64,000 nucleotides of DNA from Lamellibrachia satsuma. Its lineage: Eukaryota > Annelida > Polychaeta > Sabellida > Siboglinidae. Below are positions 1-18,100 of this stretch, one piece after another. The notes beneath the pieces were generated by a model that saw only the letters and a list, made by a program, of their open reading frames with translations, had not been told where the DNA came from and did no database searches. Position 1 is the first letter of the stretch. Every line of letters starts with the position of its first letter. A program made the position numbers and the translations under genes. Where the stretch lies: positions 4,643,501 through 4,707,500 of the forward strand of contig BSQZ01000014.1 in assembly GCA_033239005.1 (NCBI GenBank), in the 5' to 3' direction.

Positions 1-976
1 GTGATATTGAACTGACAATAGCAAATTACTACAGAATAGCTCTATGTACAGCAATTTGCACACACAATTATACACGGAATAACAGATATGCAACCACCAC
101 AACATAACCCTTGCTTATACACGTTTTTTTTGCTGTTAAATGTGGCTTTATTTATCACACAATACACTTTGTGACTTGGTCCAACTTCCGCGTATTGACA
201 ACTGGCGTTGACGGACTAGCATAATTATAGGCAATACACCGCCCACTGTGGCACTGGCACGTCCCATGATGATGATAAGCGTGTTATGACACAAATCCAA
301 ATTGTTTAAATATTCGGATGTTGAACGACAGTTATTATGAGGTATTTCCTAAATTAATGTATGATAAATATTGCATGTCAACGCAATTAAGATAATACGG
401 ACGCGCCGGTTGTCGTGGGAGATATTACGTCATGTGCCAGTCACAATTTATGCCAATTACGAATTACTTGTATCACAAAACGACACGTTCTAAGGCACCG
501 TATAATGAATATATAGGTAAAGGTGCATTATATACTTACATTTTGACGGAAAACATTTCGGAAGTCCGGCTGATTCAGTTTTCTTTTCTTTTTGGGCAGC
601 ATGTTGAATATCGGTGAACGTGCGACAATGTCGCGTATACGAAACGCCGCGTAAGCATTGTGTGTTTATTCGGACTCCGCTATGTGGCGCCACTGTTTGT
701 TGCTGTCAAGGCGAAGTCACGCAGTCGTGGAAAGAGCGACGCAAATACGTAGGACTACCGTATAAAATAGCCGCATCAACGATACGAGTGGTTATATTAG
801 CAATATAAGACTATACTAAATTAGTATATCCTTTATATGTTTACTGGTTATGAGGACTTTTCAACCGACGTACAACATCAAAGTGGTGTTATCAAAGTGA
901 CAACATGATACGGGCCCAACTATAGGCAAGCCCGCGCGCCAATTGTCCCAAGCGTTAAGAAGGATGCGCGTCATTC

Positions 977-1028
977 TACAGGGGAACGCGCCATTGGCGC
1001 ATGGCGCGTCCCAAAAGAGACCCCTGTA
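977..1028. repeat. GC-rich two-tier inverted repeat (hairpin)
   Basis: Outer arms TACAGGGG (977-984) and CCCCTGTA (1021-1028) enclose perfect inner arms ACGCGCCAT (986-994) and ATGGCGCGT (1001-1009). Confidence 0.75.
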
Positions 1029-1047
1029 TATATATATATATATATAT
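1026..1047. repeat. (TA)n microsatellite
   Basis: Eleven TA dinucleotides directly after the hairpin. Confidence 0.95.
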
Positions 1048-1962
1048 GGTAAATATAGAATATCTTGATTATTTTGGTGGTTATTTGATGAGGCTACAGC
1101 ATCACGCAGTAGAGTTATGCTTGCTGGAACTAGAGTAGGTTGATCGAAGGCGGCGGGCAACCTAGCTGGTTTACAGATGTTATGTAACAAAATACTCACT
1201 TTTTTACTTCCAAATATAAAATAATTTTAAAGATATAAATGTACGTGGTGTCTGAAATATTTGTTGTGATAGGACAAAAAAATTATGTCGAATAACACAC
1301 ATTCTTTAGCTCACGTTTCCGTGTCTCCGTGAACACCATCTTTAACATATCAGATATTGTTGGATTCCGCTTAATGTTGCCTGTTCATTCATAAAATCTG
1401 TCAAGTCGGATATCAACTTGTACATGCGAGTTCATTGGATAACGTTGACCACTTATTCACAGAGTTTTGCTTACGTTACTTGTTTAACTAGCAACGCGAT
1501 CGTGATTGGGCTACTGAAATCTCATGATAACAAAAAGCAGCAATGTAACTGGTTATGGGTAGGGTCAGCTAGTGTGACTCCATCTTGAAAACTATAGATT
1601 TTCAAATCCTGGCATTTTTTGTTTCTAAATAATGAAGACAAAAGCGACAAAAATGTCAGCACTAAAAATTGAATACCTCTGGACTGGGAGGTAAAAGAAA
1701 AAAATTCAAAAAGCCTTATTTATTATGATGTGATGAGCCCTGATGTGCTGTAACTACTACTATAGTTACCGGTGCAGTTTTCAAGCCATTTCTGTTTTCA
1801 ACCCACTGAAATCTCGCTTGTTATCGCGTTAGAGATGTCACAGCGTCTGTTTACAACAATAACGTTACAGAATCTTCTCTGTGCAAAATATATTTTCATA
1901 TAATAATATAACACGGAACACTTTTATGATATTCATAACTTGATAAAAAATTACTTTGCAAG

Positions 1963-3535
1963 CAGGGTTGAAAAAAATAATGATTTAAAAAAAATCTATT
2001 TTTTATTTAAAGCGGATTTTTAAAATTTTATTTATTTATTTATTTTTTAAATCTGGTATAATAGATATTTATATATAGATGTTTATATTTATAAACTCTT
2101 TCAAACATGTTCTATTCAAATCGATTCGGGTACTTGTCTTAACAGAAGGTACTTGATTTTTGCTTATATAAAGACATTAGGCAATGTCCACAAGTAGTTA
2201 AATAATCTGTCTTGGAAAGGAAAGCATGCTGTGTGTCTGTGGCTGTAGCAGTGCTAATTATTGTTTGCTGAGAGGATGGATTAGCACCTGTCCAGGGCTC
2301 TGTGTACTCTTATGGGTCTCTAACCAGACTGCAAACTGGTACAGTATTAAACAATTGTCACTAAAACTGTCTCACTTGAGTCAACATACTGAATTGGTAA
2401 CAACTAGCACAAGCTCTAAGTGGTCTTTAACTCAGGGCTTCTGACTTGAAAATATACTTCCTCCTGAAGACAAGTGTGTGTGGCTTCACTGCATTCAGAA
2501 AGGGAAGAGCTCAAAGATACACAGTGTCATAAAATAGTTGACTATCAGGCTATTTGGTAGGCAGAGTCATCCGCCCCACTCTTGAGCTAGCCTAGGGGCG
2601 GAGATCTTCACTGGCATTTGCTAAAGCGCCATTTTGGCAGTTCCGTAGCCAAATGGCAATGGAACTAATAACTTAAGTTTTAAAACCAATACGCACTAAC
2701 CGTTTCACATGTGTATTCTGTGACATACAACCGACACTTGGGCGTCAAGAAACTGAAGAAATATGCTCCAAATAATTACTTACGAGTACTTTTATCGGTG
2801 ACATAGAAAACATTTCACAATTAGCCGTCATACTGTGCACGTGATGTTGCCTTTGGGTGACATGATCAAACGCGATTTCGTGTAGAATGAGGCCAGAATG
2901 GGCCAGCAGCACAGACATAAATAAAACACAGTAAGTTAGTAGTTTATAGAGGCATGATTAATGATGTAACTCCATGGCCAGCAGACGGCAATTCTTAGCA
3001 TAACCTTATATAGATCCACGGGATTCCCGCTTGGTATTCTCGCTCACAACAACATCCGGTTATATACAAATGTTGACAAGCACATGCGTTCTGACAAAAA
3101 GGTAATAATTTCACACTTTTACATGGTTATTGTCAGGTAACTTTAGTGATATACATATAAGAAAGCATACAGACACGAAAGGCGTGTTTATTGCTCTGTT
3201 TATGGCGTTTTTGTAAGGTTTCACGTTTCATGAAAATACTTATGTTTCGGCTGAGCGAGATCTTCGCCCTACTACAGCAACAGCCAGATAGAAAAACATT
3301 GTAGGGCGATTGACTTTGCCTAGCTATTTGGTGACTATACAACTACACAAGTGTGCGTGCATTATGCTTTTGTATTAAAAAACATACAAAACTTTGTTGA
3401 TCTCGATGCTTGTAAACAATTATTTCATATAAATCAACGATTAAAAAATCCGAAATAAAAATCATAAATCAATTATTTTTTTGGAGTGATTTAAATCAAT
3501 GATTTAAATCAAATGATTTAAATCAAACAACCCTG
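1963..3535. mobile_element. hAT-like non-autonomous DNA transposon
   Basis: Starts CAGGGTTG and ends CAACCCTG, with TTTAAATCA-rich subterminal repeats on the right and an AT-rich equivalent on the left. Flanks tttgcaag (1955-1962) and tttgcatg (3536-3543) match at 7 of 8 positions, the 8-bp target duplication expected of hAT elements. No transposase frame inside, so a MITE-type copy. Confidence 0.7.
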
Positions 3536-3816
3536 TTTGCATGCTTACCAGAAATTATTATTGAGCGTTTGCTGATGGGATTCTCATAAATAATTATTTG
3601 GAGCACATTTCTTCTGTTCCTTGACGCCCAAATGTCGGTTGTATGTACCTGGTAACGGAATACACATGTGAAACGGTTAGTGCGTATCGTTTTTAAAACT
3701 TAAGTTATTAGTTCCGTTGCCATTTGGATACGGAAAGCCCAAAAGCGCGCATACGATTCTCACGACTCAACCTCCGCCCCAAAGCTCAAGTCAAGAGAGG
3801 GGCGGACGATTCTGCC
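2560..3816. mobile_element. Long inverted-repeat (foldback) element
   Basis: Left arm about 2560-2792 and right arm about 3583-3816 are imperfect reverse complements over roughly 230 bp, starting GGCAGA and ending TCTGCC, each bordered by TA (2558-2559, 3817-3818). Shared blocks include CGTTTCACATGTGTATTC and ACTTAAGTTTT. It overlaps but is not nested in the hAT-like element. Confidence 0.75.
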
Positions 3817-3818
3817 TA

Positions 3819-4312
3819 GATTGTGAGGTGCCCCGTGCCCGCGGCCGTGGCGTCGTCTCCTAAATTAGTAAATTTAACGTAATAATGGTACACGATACAT
3901 TGTACGTTTATGGTAACCTTTCGATGTCGATGAATAATCGAATGCCTTTTCTGAGACTGCTAGTACGTACGCGTTTTGTCCTGTTTCAGAAACACGCTTT
4001 GCATCAACTTGTGTCGTCTGCTGTTAAAATGATGTCATTCATGCAATACTTGTGTTAGTCGCCAGACGACGCCACGGTATTTTCGCAATATTGGCCCTGG
4101 TTCATAAATTATTTTGTAATGTTTTATAATTCTTAATTACATTTAATACATATACGTAGTTTGTGCAATTTTCTCTAACACCCACAAAGCACCAAATAAA
4201 AATTATGCTGTATTTAATCTTTACAAAAATGTATTTATCGAGTCTTCATCACGAACAATTTGCAGGGAACACCAGGCTCTGCGACATTGAGTTTAGGTAA
4301 ACAGGTGGTCTT
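3819..4312. other. 5' flank of pip
   Basis: No coding signal. The likely promoter and 5' UTR lie here; no clear TATA box or initiator stands out. Confidence 0.4.
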
Positions 4313-9436
<5,124 letters not shown>

Positions 9437-9825
9437 AATCATAGCAGAGATCTATAGGTGGCATGGAAATATGGACAATAACTCATGATAAATTCTGTAA
9501 CATCTTGACATGTACAGCCATCACCTTACTGATATGTTGAGCAGTCTGACCAAATTACATACTTCCAGCTCTTGTCACGTCACTAATGAATGTCATAAAA
9601 AATTACTTGTAACAATTTTTAATGTGTTGATATGTTTTAGCATAATCACTTGAAAAACAATTTGATCAACTTGCCTTATTAAATGTGGTGTGGTCGACTT
9701 GACATTCGCACATATAGTGCAGCTATAGATAAGTGGGAATTGGATTAGGACTGCAGTAATTAAATCTGATTGAACTGTGCGTGTTGTCCTTTTGTTTCTA
9801 ATTGTGTGGTTAAAAATCAGTGGCA

Positions 9826-10022
9826 TATCTAGGATTAGGCAAAGGGGGATCAAGCCTAGTCACCCACTAGTTTATATCTAGGATCTGGCAGGGGGGGCCA
9901 GGCCTAGTCACCCACTAGTTTATATCTAGGATCTGGCAAAGGGGGGCCAGGCCTAGTCACCCACTAGTTTATATCTAGGATCTGGCAGAGGGGGGCCAGG
10001 CCTAGTCACCCACTAGTTTATA
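9826..10022. repeat. 49-bp tandem repeat, about 4 copies
   Basis: Core CCTAGTCACCCACTAGTTTA recurs at 48-49 bp steps, with a variable G tract (7 to 8 G). Lies past the pip stop. Confidence 0.92.
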
Positions 10023-10502
10023 CCTACTCTGCATTTGGATAACTCTCTTATTTCGCCTAGGTACTCTCAGTGATTCACCCTCTCGGTACGCCTGTAGTGA
10101 TATTATTCCCATTTCGCCTACTCTGCATTACGATAGCTCCTCCCACTTTGGCATTTAGTTTGAGTTAAGTTATTTTTCAGCATTTTGGTGAAACAACCAA
10201 ATAAAAACAATCATAATGTAAAGAATATTTTAAAGATCTATATGTATGTAGTATCTAAGAGTAAAATTGCTCAACTTTGTGCTCACCAAAAGGACTTTGA
10301 TCACTTCTCTGAACATTGATTGCTGATGTGAAGTCGCTTTCCTTCAAGAGGCATAAGCCACGCAAAGCCTTTGTTAGTCTCACAAAGGGTAGTGCCAAAA
10401 ACTGTTGGCTGATTCTTCTAAAGAAGACTAGTCAGACATAAAATTGGTGCGTATAAAATATCCTTTGCATAAATCTCAGATTTTTTATAGACTTAAATCT
10501 AA
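10023..10502. other. Convergent intergenic stretch
   Basis: No coding signal. AATAAA near 10199 could be a distal pip polyadenylation signal; ATTAAA variants occur at 9678 and 9759. Confidence 0.4.
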
Positions 10503-10749
10503 GTAGGCCTTCATTGGGCAGTAGAGGGCGTAGGCCTTCATTGGGCAGTAGAGGGTGTAGGCCTTCATTGGGCAGTAGAGGGTGTAGGCTTTCATTGGGC
10601 AGTAGAGGGTGTAGGCCTTCATTGGGCAGTAGAGGGTGTAGGCCTTCATTGGGCAGTAGAGGGTGTAGGCCTTCATTGGGCAGTAGAGGGTGTAGGCCTT
10701 CATTGGGCAGTAGAGGGCGTAGGCCTTCATTGGGAAGTAGGGGGAAGTA
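10503..10749. repeat. 27-bp minisatellite, about 9 copies
   Basis: Core TAGGCCTTCATTGGGCAG. The 27-bp period keeps frames open on both strands; no gene is implied. Confidence 0.97.
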
Positions 10750-11956
10750 GGTGTATCTGAAGAACAATTGTGATGCGGGTTCACCAGCTTCGGCAATGTA
10801 TTACACCTGGAAGGGATGTAAATAGCGCTGTGGATTGCATTTGATGATAAGCCGCCGACGCACATCCGATAATATAAGCTGCTAACGCACACTGCAGAAG
10901 ACGTTTCTAGTGACATGCATTGGAGTAACATGAAAAAGATGATGCAATTGCTGAACATTTGTACAAATTTATTGCCACTTTCACAAAACTTCCCAATCGA
11001 CACACCTGGTGACGTTTTCCCCGACCCACATTAATTCCCCTTTCCCGCCCTTCCCCCGACATCTCTCTAAAATTAACCGGATAAATTCGTGCCAAATTTT
11101 AAGCATTAACAAAAACGTGGACCTGCCATTTGATCGCATCCTCTTGTGTGAAGTCACCTTGTTGAACTGAAATAACGATAGTCTTACATAACATTTCGTA
11201 TCTAAACCCGCCCGCCCCTTCATTAACTAAAACTAGCATACAGAGTACGTTGGCCAGAACGTGTGCAAGAAAATCCTTTAACGATGCCATTGCAAAAACC
11301 GAATCATCGCATATCATATCGACTCCAGCGTTAATCACCTTTTTCTTCCCGATCACCTATCAGAGAGCGCCATCTGTCGGCTGATTTAAAAACACTGATA
11401 CATACAGTTCCATAATCACCGTTTTCCACTACCACATGAGCTCCCATGTCATTCTATTGTCTTTCGCCGCATGGTCAGACACAGCCCACCACTATTCCAC
11501 CCTTAAGGTGATGTTATCGTACACTTTTCTCTGCTCATTTCCTGTGTATTTCCATGTATTTTTAATTTCACACTCCATGCTGAGCTTGTCGTATCCACCT
11601 TTAGTTGCTTTCTTATTCCAAATCCCGGCATCTTTCTCTCCCGTACCTTGCCTGGCGCTCGTCACAAAGCTATCCACCAAACATCATAGATTCCTTCAAT
11701 TCGGCATTTCCATTGCAACAGTGTGCTGGTTGTCAGCGGCAACTACTGTCATCGTGGCGATGATCCCAGTTGTCAAGTGGAGTCAACTACCATTGCTAGC
11801 AAGGCAACATCCACCATCACTGCACCAACGTCCGTCGCCATGGCAACCACCTGGCTACCATGGCAACTGGCTTGCTCGCTGAGTAATCCAACAAAGTTGC
11901 TACCCTGTCTCCTGCGAGAGCCGTTCCTAGCGTTGTTAAGCACACTAGAGCCAATG
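10750..11956. other. Probable PRKAG 3' UTR and convergent spacer
   Basis: No recognisable protein. The 148-codon plus-strand frame at 11436-11882 and shorter minus-strand frames lack any domain and probably lie over the PRKAG 3' UTR. Confidence 0.45.
10968..10973 (-). promoter_or_regulatory. Possible PRKAG polyadenylation signal
   Basis: AATAAA on the minus strand, about 980 nt past the PRKAG stop. It is a plausible end of the 3' UTR, but without transcript data another site could be used. Confidence 0.3.
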
Positions 11957-12148
11957 TTAGGGCGTCACCGTCGCTAAGACAGACAGTGAGGGAGGCGCTG
12001 AATGCTGCAGTGTCAATTTCTTCTGACCCATGTCACTGCCTGACTTCAAGTCACTGACCGGCCGCAGCACTATATACGACAGAATGTCTGACAGAGACAC
12101 GACCCCAGTGACCCTCTCATCGTCGTCCACAACAACCAGTCGATGCAC
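11957..12148 (-). CDS. PRKAG: PRKAG exon 12 (CBS4, stop)
   Basis: [20 protein letters not shown] then DIL, carrying His336 and Asp355, followed by a 40-residue tail ending ATVTP and TAA at 11957-11959. The tail beyond IVLRP is not conserved. Confidence 0.95.
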   Translation of the reverse strand: MHRLVVVDDDERVTGVVSLSDILSYIVLRPVSDLKSGSDMGQKKLTLQHSAPPSLSVLATVTP

Positions 12149-15100
12149 CTGCAACAGCGACTTAAATACAGTCCACACACCCAACACAAGAACTCACCAG
12201 TACTGTCTAGGTAATACATTTCTCATATTACTGTTGAGGTAATACATTTCTCATATTACTATTGAGGTAATACATTTCTCATATTACTGTTGAGGTAATA
12301 CATTTCTCATATTACTGTTGAGGTAATACATTTCTCATATTACTGAGGTAATACATTTTTCATATTACTATTGAGGTAATACATTTCAAATAAAATCTGT
12401 TTTCAATTGAATGCACCAACCTAATCAATTGTTTTATATTTTTTCCCAAAAAAATCAATGATAATACTGGTAGTATTTGGGGTGTTATAAATATTTATTT
12501 AAGTATCACAAGTAATGTACAGTGTCGACTTGCAGACATGTTGTATACCAGCATACTTGGTAAACTTACAACTAAAACAATAGTTTTAGCCAAATGTATG
12601 TAAACCTACAATATGAACCTATTTATTCTTTTTGTTAATTAGCATAAAACAGTTTTAGTGTTATAATATGTTGGTAAAATACATATTCTGCATTACTAAT
12701 TTTCCATTTTTTGTACCAGACAAATAATTTCACCCAATTAGGTTCCTCTCCATGGCGATGACCTACCTCAGCCTTCACAATCCTCTCCATGATTGCAGCA
12801 AGCGTTTCCGACTTCTTACATTTCTGTACACCCTCAAATGTCTGAAACACAAACAACCGTCATTATCAAATCTAGTCAGCGATTATCAAGGACAGATTAG
12901 AAATAATCCAATCATACTTATCAACCAATCTTTCTGCCCGTAACAACTTCATATGTAGAAAATTACCATTAAACAATCACATAGATGGTTCATAGTGACG
13001 TTAATTATACCTGTAAAGGTTGATTATCCAAATTGTGATTTTGTTTTTATCAAAGGTTTTAAAGGGAGTGTACTACAGCTTTAATTGGTTGATTGATATG
13101 GAGCTAGGGTTTTGTATAATTAAAATACTTCAATTATCTGAACTTTTCGATCTCAATGTACATGTAGATTAACAAAGCCCAATAAATCATCCAGTGACAC
13201 TCATTGTACATTCCCTTTAAAAGATAATTCATAAACTAGTCCGTTGAATGTATACTGTTCCAGGGTGTATGGATGGTCCACATCAGGGGATCCCAAACTG
13301 TGGTCCACGGCCCTCAGGTGGTCCGTGGGATGGTTTGAGGTGGTCCCAAGGGACAACTAAGTGTCCACGTTAATTGTGTGTAAAAAAAATCCTTTATCCC
13401 AATAGACCTTGCAAACTGAATTAAGCGTGTGCTGCTATTCCCCGGGCAGCTGAGACAGGTTCTAAAAATTATATATACATGTAATATATTTTTAATGCAC
13501 ATCTTCAATTGTATCGATAATTTTTTGCAATACAGTGGGCCTCAGTGGCTTTAGCAGCCTCATGGGTGGGCCTCAAGGAAAAAACTTTGGGAATGCCTGG
13601 TTTACATCAATCATTAATACGAGTAGAGCACTGTTAGATTGACTCAGATACATCGTTTTAATGATTATGATCGCACAATCTTTTCACTTTTCTGATGGTG
13701 AGTGAATGGGACACTATATTGCACCACTTCTGATTGGTGGAGAACCGTGTCACGAACTCTCACCTCTCTCCGTTCCTTCATGGCTTGCTCTATTGTAATA
13801 TCTAAGTTGTTGTAAGTTTTCTCTGCTGCCAAATTCTGCAAGAAACAAAAACAGTGACAGAAGTGTTCAAACCGATTATTTGACTGAGACTGATTAGCAT
13901 TTACATGAAGAAATAAGGTGTTACACAATAAGTGAATAACACCAGAGCCCAAACTTCCCTATCTAAATCCATTTTACTACTATATAAATTTAGATTATAC
14001 CAATAAAACAATCAAACCTGCTTATGTGCTTATGAAATTTTGCCCTACCCATATAAGATTTACCCGTCAATGTAATATTTACGGACAAGGAAACATAAAA
14101 AATGTAATATTTATTAAACCTGTGTTAGCTTGGATTGCGCTGTCATTTCGTAACCATGCGCCTAATAAATACGATATTATTTTAAAGGTAAACTCGCTGT
14201 TAAAAAAACAACCCACAACCCGGTTTTCCCATGACATTCTGTGCAGCCCAAGTAAGCTGAATCTTAAAAAGTCCACATTCCATAAATATCGTCGAATGTT
14301 TAACCTGCTATCGTCGGCTAGTTTTGTATATATATAATGCAATGATAACAATAATAAACTTCTACAGCGCCTATATCCCCTGGAACCTGAGCTCAGAGGC
14401 GCAACAAAACAGAATAATTTAGCATAATTGTGAACAGGGACGTGCAACAGTGATTATCAGAACGAGGGACCACTGTAGATTTATGGTGGAAATGCAATTT
14501 GGAATAAATATGTGAGTTCTTATTCGGAAGATAACTGTAGTTTCAGATGATTTCAAAGTGATGGGGAGTTCATTCCAGACCCTTGGCACAGTGACAGAGA
14601 AAGCACGTTTGCTCAAGTTAAGTTTAGTTTTACGAACAATAAGTTGTTGTGAAATGGATAATCTGAGCTGGGATATTTGAAAGATGCAGGAGACTAGCCA
14701 AGTAGGGTGGTTGTTGTGTAGATAGAGCACAATATGTAAGAGTGGACAGTTTTATGTATAAGACTTACAATTGCATCAAACTTGGCGTAGACGTCAACCA
14801 CCCTCCCATTGTCGTCGACGACCGGTAGGGCTGATATGCGTTTCTCGACAAACATGTTGAGTGCAGTGATGAGCGGGGTACTCGGGTGAGCCTGAGACAA
14901 AATGGCCGCCATGAGACAATTTCAAATCTTAGGGGTGATTTCAAGACATTGACGTATGGCATTTGCCATTACATGAACCTGATGTCATTTAAAAAGGTAA
15001 AAGTACGTTCTTATATAGCGCGGTATCCGGTCCATAGGACTGCTCAAAGCGCTTTACACTTCACCCCCTGGCAGACCTGTTCATTCCAAGGCCATCTCAA

Positions 15101-18100
15101 CTTCTTTGGGAAGTATTAAGCCACGCTGCAATTGCTGCATGAAGGCTATTTGTTCACATATCCACCACTGTCTGTATTGCCAGGTACTCATTTATACAGC
15201 TGAGTGAACTGTGGCAACGTGGGTGATCAAACTTGTGGGATTTGAAACCGGGTAATCTCGATTGAGAGTCCGGTCTTCTAACCGGTATGCTATCGCGCCC
15301 CACAACTGCAGACATTGTAAGATGCTAAACAAAACGGCTGCTAATCCGTGTCTATTTCATGCAGTGTCTTACATCAACGTCCTGAGATCATCCCTTACAA
15401 AACAGGGATCAAACAATCCTGAGATCGTCCCTTACACAACAGGGGTCAAACGAGGTTCAGCAATGCACACAAAGCAACAGCATAGTTCTTAGGATATTCC
15501 TATCTTCAAGTATGCATGGCAAAAAAGTAATAATTCACCTTCCTGCAGTATTTAATGTTATCTCCCAAGAAGCTGAATTCTATATACAATAAAATCACGC
15601 AGGGCTAAAAAAACTGGGCTTGGATAGTTGTACAAAGACTTGATGACTGGGATGACGGCTCTCTGGGATTCTTCTGCAGTAGATGTCGAGACTGCTTCCT
15701 GGGTGAGCGCATTCTATACTGGGATAGGGTAGACAAAAAATGAGTGCTGGTAGAACATGCAGGGGGCCGGTTGTGTTCGCAGTTTGTTCTCGTGGTGGCA
15801 TCTAGTGCGAGCATCTGCTGTAGTAATAATGGTAGGCAAATTGACGAGAACTAGTCCCGGTGTATCTTAAAAAACAGATGTTTACATACCGTTGCGATAT
15901 TGTCGTATGACCCTAGCCCCAGTTCCTCGATCGACTTCTGCATATAAGCTGGCACTGGCAAATCGTAGATCTACAACGCGGAAAGTCAGTCAACAGGCTG
16001 CACTTTATGTTGCAAAGCAATTGAAATGCAGTGTCCTGTAGAAGTATGTCACTAACGAGACAAACAGTGCTGAACTGGCAGAGGCAACTATTTTGATGAT
16101 AAATAACATTGTAAAAAACAATACATGAAAAACAGCATTTTAAAGAACTTTTTAACATGTGTAGAAGTATGATGTCACTAATGAGATGAGATAAACAGAG
16201 CTGAACTGGCAAAGGAAAGGATTTCTAAGATAAATAACATTGTAATTATACACGTAAAAGGGAAATTTTACATCAGCAAATTTATTCTATGAGCAGGATG
16301 GAACACACTATTGAATATAACAGAGCACTGGTCAGACAGGGCACTGGTCAGACAGGGCACTGGTTGGACAGAGCACTAGTTGGACAGAGCACATTATTAA
16401 AGACTGAACTAATATTTCTACTCACGTAGAGGTAGAGAAACCTAAGAATGCGCTTGTGTGTGAGGATGTAGAGGGCGTTGCCGGTCAGCTTGTTGATGAC
16501 CGGCAGACGGTGGACCTTGTTGTGACACAGCATGTAGATGGCGTCAAACAGACTCGAGTCAGGGTCGATGTGAACCAGTGGCTTCGAATAGTCATTGAGT
16601 ACTTCTGTTATGGCACAATCAGTCAAAGTTTCAGTCATATGTTTACAACATCACAGTCAAGGTTTCAGTCTTTGAATACTTCTACAACATCACAGTCAAA
16701 GTTTCAGTCATTGAATACTTCTACAAGTCTACATCACAACCAGTCAAAATCTCAAAATCAGTGGTTTAACTCTATGGGCAATGTGGCTCAGTACAAGGAA
16801 GCACAATTACTAATGTCACTCAGAACAAGGAAGAACAATCAGTGGTTAAACTCTACGGACAATGTTGCTCAGTACAAGGAAGCAAAATCAGTGATTGAAC
16901 TCTACAATGTCACCCAGAACAAGGAAGCACAACAGTTATCATTACATTAAATTTTTTTTTAAGTGTACTCATAGTACAAATGCAATCTTGTCTGTGGTGA
17001 ACAACATTGTACAAAGCATATTCTTGCATCACAAACTCAACAAAATACGCTTTATAACATTCAATACACACTAATATAGGGTTGAATATAGGACCTTGAC
17101 TAAGTGGGCCAATAGTCCGTCTAGGTTGTAGAAGTCGACCATTTTGGACAATACTGATTGTGCAACAATACATACAAATGTACGCCATGTTACTCACGTA
17201 CCAAGCCCATACTTCTACTAACATTTTTACCTCTCCAGTTAAGTAAGGTAATGCTCTGTGATAATTTACAGGAACAATGGAGATGATGGCATATAATTAA
17301 TTATTTGTACTATTCAGTTTAATAATATAATTGTTTTGGAAGCCATTACAAACTATTTTCAATGAATATGTTGCTTTTCAGAATAATGAATTACCTATAA
17401 ACTAGAATAGCTCCACGGGCGCATCAACTAATTATGAGTGTGCCAAATGTCAGAATTATGCGATTTGGTTGCACCAATCTTTAAAATATTGCATCAAAGG
17501 CGCATCCAAGATTGAACCCTGCTAATAACCAACGTCAAACAAATCATACTGTCCCTGATCACGAAGCACACAGAGCGTCAGGTATACTCTAATCGCTGTA
17601 CCAGCTCTAGTACAGCAAAGTTGATGCACATGTACCAGTCTACACAAACAAAATTGCATCTCAAAAAATAAACTGCAGCAGTGTCTTGTGTAGCTGGACC
17701 ACACTGCCCCAGAGGAAGGGGTGTGAATGACCCAGAGGAAGGGGTGTGAATGCCCGAGAGGAAGGGGTATGAATGCCTCAGAGGAAGGGGTATGAATGCC
17801 TCAGAGGAAGGGATGTGAATGCCCGAGAGGAAGGGGTGTGAATGCCCCAGAGAAAGGGGCGTGAATGCCAAAGAGGAAGGGGTGTGAATGCCCCAGAGGA
17901 AAGGGTGTTTAATGTCCTAGAGGAAAGGGCATGAATGCCCCAGAGGAAGGGGTGTGAATGCCCCAGAGGAAGGGGTGTGAATGTCCCAGAAGAAAGGTAT
18001 GAATGTCCCAGAGGAAGGGGGTTGAATGCCCCAGAGGAAGGGGTGTGAATGCCCCAGAGGAAAGGGTATGAATGCCCCAGAGGAAGGGGTGTTAATGTTC

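Larger units (their letters stand above)
1..1962. other. Flank without recognisable gene
   Basis: Short open frames only (61, 64 and 112 codons), none with a recognisable domain. Contains a GC-rich hairpin at 977-1028 followed by a TA microsatellite. Confidence 0.6.

Noticed and set aside
11436..11882. Plus-strand 148-codon frame, hydrophobic and serine-rich
   Set aside because: No recognisable domain, lies opposite the probable PRKAG 3' UTR, and shows no splice or start support.
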